From contig CALCUV010000075.1 of NCBI GenBank assembly GCA_937906765.1, forward strand, positions 1 to 8,391: DNA of 8,391 nucleotides, written 5' to 3'. Position numbers and translations under genes: made by a program. A model generated the notes under the pieces. The model was not told the origin of the DNA and ran no database searches. It saw only the letters and a program-made list of their open reading frames with translations. Numbering within the stretch: position 1 is the stretch's first letter; the number at the start of each line of letters is the position of its first letter. The DNA is from an uncultured Prevotella sp. (lineage in GTDB: Bacteria > Bacteroidota > Bacteroidia > Bacteroidales > Bacteroidaceae). Positions 5,755 through 8,391 of this stretch are shown piece by piece.

Positions 5755-6652
5755 ACAAGAAGAAAAGAATGTGCAACCCACACCTGAGGTGCCCATTATA
5801 ATAATTGAGCGAGAAGAAGAACCCGAAGGCAAAATCCTTCCGCCCACTCCTCAACGTAGCAGTCGCTTTAAGAAGTTGGTGTTCATCTTGGCACTTGTCT
5901 TCTGTTGCGTTTGCGTAGTTGTGGGCTATAAAGTGTGGGCGCATTACAACCTTTTCTCACTCCCCGTCTCCGTAACCCCCGCTGAGAACATTGAAAAGTT
6001 AGCCGCACCCGCAACTAACGAACCTGCTTCCGTCGTAATGACTACTGACAGCATTTTGGGCGTAGTCTTTGATATGTTTGCGCTTCATGGTGTGGAGGGA
6101 AGCATAGAATTTCAAGAACCTGATACGGCGGATGCTTCCGTTTACCTTTATTGTCGTGCCTCCGACTTTACGGCAGATGGCAAATACTTAGGTTCGCTGA
6201 TTAGTAAGGGTCAGGAATTTGCTGACGACCCATCGCGTTGGGGGTACATGGCAATGGCGGGTGGCAACAACGTAATTGGCATTTCTGATGATGAATCCGT
6301 GAGGGATTATGTGAAGGAACAGGGCGGCAGTTTCTTCCGCCAGTTTGTGCTTGTGAGTGATGGGCAACTTCCTCCGCAATTTTATCTTCACGGAAAGGTG
6401 GAACGTTGTGCCATAGGCAGAATGGGCGACCGTTTGTACTTCATTTCGTCTCACCATAAGGAATCTATGTGGAGTTTTGCCGATGCTCTTCGCGAATATG
6501 GGTTTATTGATGCCATCTACATTACGGGCGGTCGCGACTATTCCTTTTATCGCGACGCCAAGGGCACACGTCACGACATCCATAACCCCAAAGATTATCC
6601 CCATAAGAAATGGGCGGGCATTTTGCCCTGGCTTGTGTTCCGCAAGAAGTAA
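5747..6652 (+). CDS. Single-pass membrane protein with phosphodiester-glycosidase (NAGPA)-like domain
   Basis: The 301-residue protein has a charged and proline-rich cytoplasmic tail (1-42), one transmembrane helix at about 43-63 rich in Val and Cys (CCVC), and a periplasmic part. From about 135 it resembles the phosphodiester glycosidase/NAGPA-like family. Features are CRASDF (136-141), GYMAMAGGNNVIGIS (166-180), ERCAIGRMGDRLYFISS (219-235), a helix SFADALREYGF (243-253), then DAIYITGGRDYSFY (255-268). The last corresponds to the family's usual DGGGS-type loop, but the Asp is Thr here (TGGRD), so catalysis may be altered or lost. The family assignment rests on pattern memory only. The ATG at 5747 follows a strong Shine-Dalgarno site and overlaps the LytTR stop. 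It might sense or process an envelope glycan and pass a signal to the LytTR protein; this is inference. Confidence 0.72.
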   Translation: MIEQEEKNVQPTPEVPIIIIEREEEPEGKILPPTPQRSSRFKKLVFILALVFCCVCVVVGYKVWAHYNLFSLPVSVTPAENIEKLAAPATNEPASVVMTTDSILGVVFDMFALHGVEGSIEFQEPDTADASVYLYCRASDFTADGKYLGSLISKGQEFADDPSRWGYMAMAGGNNVIGISDDESVRDYVKEQGGSFFRQFVLVSDGQLPPQFYLHGKVERCAIGRMGDRLYFISSHHKESMWSFADALREYGFIDAIYITGGRDYSFYRDAKGTRHDIHNPKDYPHKKWAGILPWLVFRKK

Positions 6653-6753
6653 AATTTGAGGTCATCTTAAAGTCTTGTTCGCGAATGCTTTAAACAGGCT
6701 CAAAACAAAACCTTAAAGAATTTATTTTTAGTCTCAAATACACGCTCCTAAGT

Positions 6754-6777
6754 CTTAATTGGTGTGCCCAATTTAAG
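6754..6777 (+). other. Hairpin upstream of the SGNH gene
   Basis: CTTAATTGG (6754-6762) and CCAATTTAAG (6768-6777) pair as a 9-bp stem with one bulged T and a 5-nt loop, 16 nt before the SGNH start codon. The rest of the 141-nt gap (6653-6793) is AT-rich and has no heptad units and no clear TAnnTTTG box. The hairpin could influence initiation or be a protein-binding site; a short T-run (6784-6788) follows it only loosely, so a terminator is doubtful. Confidence 0.4.
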
Positions 6778-6793
6778 ATATAGTTTTTGACGT

Positions 6794-8140
6794 ATGAATA
6801 AAAGTACCTTTAGAGTGCCATTGCTCCTTCTCGGAGTGCTGGTCATTCTTGTATGTTTGAGTTTCATCCCCACGACAACGGTGATGGGGTATGAGATAAA
6901 GTCAGTTGATATCTTGTCCGACCTTAAGGGGGAGGCGCCTGAAGCATTCCTTGTGGAGGACCTCAAACTCGTTCCCGAAGAAAAGCAAACTGCTCCTTTT
7001 CAATGCCCAGAAGGGGTCACTTGCATCGAAGATTATGGTGCGGGTACGCCTTCGGGTATGTCCAGTTTCTATAAGGCCTTGGAGCAAAAGAATGGTTTAA
7101 ACCGCCCAGTCCGAATTGCCTATTTCGGCGACTCTTTTGTTGAGGGCGACATCTTGACTGATGAACTGCGTGAGATGTTGCAGGAGAAGTTTGGCGGATG
7201 CGGTGTGGGCTATTTGAGTGTAGCGCCCGAGGCTCCAGGTTTCCGTAAGTCGGTAAAGCAATTCTCCAGTGGTTGGGACGCACATCAGGCCATTGATACC
7301 ATAGGTTTTTTCAGCCGTAAGCAGAGCATTGCGCAGACTTATGCGCATCCGCTTGGCAGAGCCTATACTGAAATTACGGCTGTGGATAAGTTTAAACACG
7401 CAGCGCAGTTTGAAACGACCACATTCTATCTCTCTTCTGCGCAACCGTTAACCCTCAGTGTGACCCTCAATGACAGCGTGAAGCAAAAGGTACAGAGCGA
7501 GGGCACAGGCAAGGTTGAGGCGCTCCGTGTGGATGGCAACATGAACCGTGTGAGATGGACACTTTCGGGAAACCAAAATGTGAACGCGCAAGGCGTAGCC
7601 GTTGAGGGAAAAAAGGGAATAACACTGGATAATTTCGCACTCCGCGCCACGAGTGGCACACACTTACAGCATCTTTCTGCCGATTATCTCAAGCAACTCG
7701 CACAGGTGCGCCCCTATGACCTTATCATCCTCCACTATGGTTTGAATGTGGCGTCAAAAAACCAACTTAATTACGAGTATTACGTGACAAGTATGTCGAA
7801 AGTAGTGAGTCGCTTGAAGGAATGTTTCCCCACGACGTCCATACTTATCGTTGGCGTGGGCGACAGAGAAACACGCATCAAGGGCGAACTCCACACAATG
7901 AAGGGCGTTCTTGCACTTATGCAATACCAACAGCAGTTGGCGGCGCTCAATGAAGTGGCTTTCTGGAATCTCTATGAGGCTATGGGGGGAGACGGAAGCA
8001 TTGTGAAACTTTCAGAAACGAAACCCGCCCAGGCACGTAAGGATTACACCCACATTACGCACGAAGGCGGTCACACACTCGCCACATATTTTTACGACGC
8101 TCTCATGGCGGGATATGACAAACACCTTTCAGAGCAATGA
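6794..8140 (+). CDS. SGNH hydrolase-like envelope protein, partner of MBOAT
   Basis: The 448-residue protein has an uncleaved signal or anchor helix at about 8-27, so its bulk is periplasmic. The SGNH blocks are in order: IAYFGDSFVEGDI with GDS at 112-114 (nucleophile Ser114), HYGLNVA with Gly316 and Asn318, and DYTHITHEGGH with Asp417 and His420. Between the first and second blocks, about 195-285 is a beta-rich insertion ending KKGITLDNFALRATSG. It resembles the carbohydrate-binding-type insert of peptidoglycan O-acetylesterase-like proteins, though this is a visual judgement. The next gene, an MBOAT acyltransferase, overlaps it by 4 bp. Such SGNH/MBOAT pairs (compare PatA/PatB, AlgI with AlgJ/AlgX, DltB/DltD) move acyl groups across the inner membrane onto a cell-wall or surface polymer. 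This protein is thus more likely a terminal acyltransferase or esterase of that system than a free lipase. The polymer is unknown. Confidence 0.85.
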   Translation: MNKSTFRVPLLLLGVLVILVCLSFIPTTTVMGYEIKSVDILSDLKGEAPEAFLVEDLKLVPEEKQTAPFQCPEGVTCIEDYGAGTPSGMSSFYKALEQKNGLNRPVRIAYFGDSFVEGDILTDELREMLQEKFGGCGVGYLSVAPEAPGFRKSVKQFSSGWDAHQAIDTIGFFSRKQSIAQTYAHPLGRAYTEITAVDKFKHAAQFETTTFYLSSAQPLTLSVTLNDSVKQKVQSEGTGKVEALRVDGNMNRVRWTLSGNQNVNAQGVAVEGKKGITLDNFALRATSGTHLQHLSADYLKQLAQVRPYDLIILHYGLNVASKNQLNYEYYVTSMSKVVSRLKECFPTTSILIVGVGDRETRIKGELHTMKGVLALMQYQQQLAALNEVAFWNLYEAMGGDGSIVKLSETKPAQARKDYTHITHEGGHTLATYFYDALMAGYDKHLSEQ

Positions 8141-8391
8141 TGATAGAAAATCTTTTCAATCTGTTGACTTATAATGAGGCAGAACCCCTTTTCTTTAATT
8201 CGGGACTCTTCCTCTTTCTTTTCTTGTTCGTATCTACGGGATATGCTTTGCTTTCGGGCAGACGTTCTCAGAGCGTTCGCCTGGGTTTCTTGACGCTGTT
8301 CTCCTATTATTTCTATTACAAGAATGCGGGCGAGTATTGCTGTTTGTTGGCACTCATAACCATTGGAAACTATTACGTAGGTCGCTTCATT
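8137..8391 (+). CDS. MBOAT family O-acyltransferase, N-terminal part
   Basis: The first 85 codons are present and the gene continues past the right edge. The start ATG overlaps the SGNH stop (ATGA at 8137-8140), so the two are probably coupled; a second ATG follows at once. The peptide has LLTYNEAEPLFFNSGLFLFL early on, a hydrophobic helix, the charged turn LSGRRSQSVRLG, then LTLFSYYFYYKNAGEYCCLL and a third hydrophobic stretch. This matches the N-terminus of AlgI/DltB-like membrane-bound O-acyltransferases from Bacteroidota, which carry acyl groups across the inner membrane. The catalytic His lies further on and is outside the window. Confidence 0.8.
   Translation, partial: MMIENLFNLLTYNEAEPLFFNSGLFLFLFLFVSTGYALLSGRRSQSVRLGFLTLFSYYFYYKNAGEYCCLLALITIGNYYVGRFI

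Noticed and set aside
6653..6793. Promoter or terminator in the gap before the SGNH gene
   Set aside because: Only imperfect TA-N3-TTTG strings are present (6651-6657 and 6781-6789), one too close to the start codon, and the hairpin lacks a proper T-run.

Overview
The window looks like chromosomal DNA of a Bacteroidales bacterium, possibly Prevotella-like; the genus is a guess. Pointers are the fused MurF-alanine racemase gene, the GSCFA-domain gene, start sites that mostly lack a Shine-Dalgarno sequence, and -7 boxes of the TAnnTTTG type used in Bacteroidota. All recognisable genes concern the cell envelope: efflux, peptidoglycan precursors, and probably O-acylation of a surface polymer.

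Left part (1-1348, minus strand): the first 30 codons of an RND efflux permease, preceded in its own direction by its periplasmic adaptor gene. A 303-bp AT-rich divergent intergenic region (1349-1651) carries a likely promoter for each side. Midway between them lie three 15-bp TTAAGT-N3-ACTTAA-type inverted repeats spaced exactly 21 bp apart.

Right part (1652-8391, plus strand): GSCFA-domain protein, MurF-Alr fusion, a small stand-alone LytTR DNA-binding protein, a single-pass membrane protein with a phosphodiester-glycosidase-like domain, an SGNH hydrolase-like protein, and the start of an MBOAT acyltransferase. The LytTR gene overlaps the membrane-protein gene by 8 bp, and the SGNH gene overlaps the MBOAT gene by 4 bp, so each pair is probably translated together. 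MurF-Alr makes D-Ala and a MurF-type product. The SGNH/MBOAT pair resembles envelope O-acylation modules. The LytTR/membrane pair could regulate the cluster.

The most unusual signal is in three same-strand intergenic gaps (91-268, 2585-2698, 5171-5382). Each is almost filled by two arrays of 7-bp units facing each other, with equal unit numbers in both arms: 4/4, 4/4 (perhaps 5/5) and 12/12. The unit differs at each locus (GGAGAAA, GAGTACA, GGTTAAC/GTTGAGA), but the layout is the same. It starts within 8 nt of the upstream stop and ends about 10-16 nt before the next start codon. I know no named element class with this layout.
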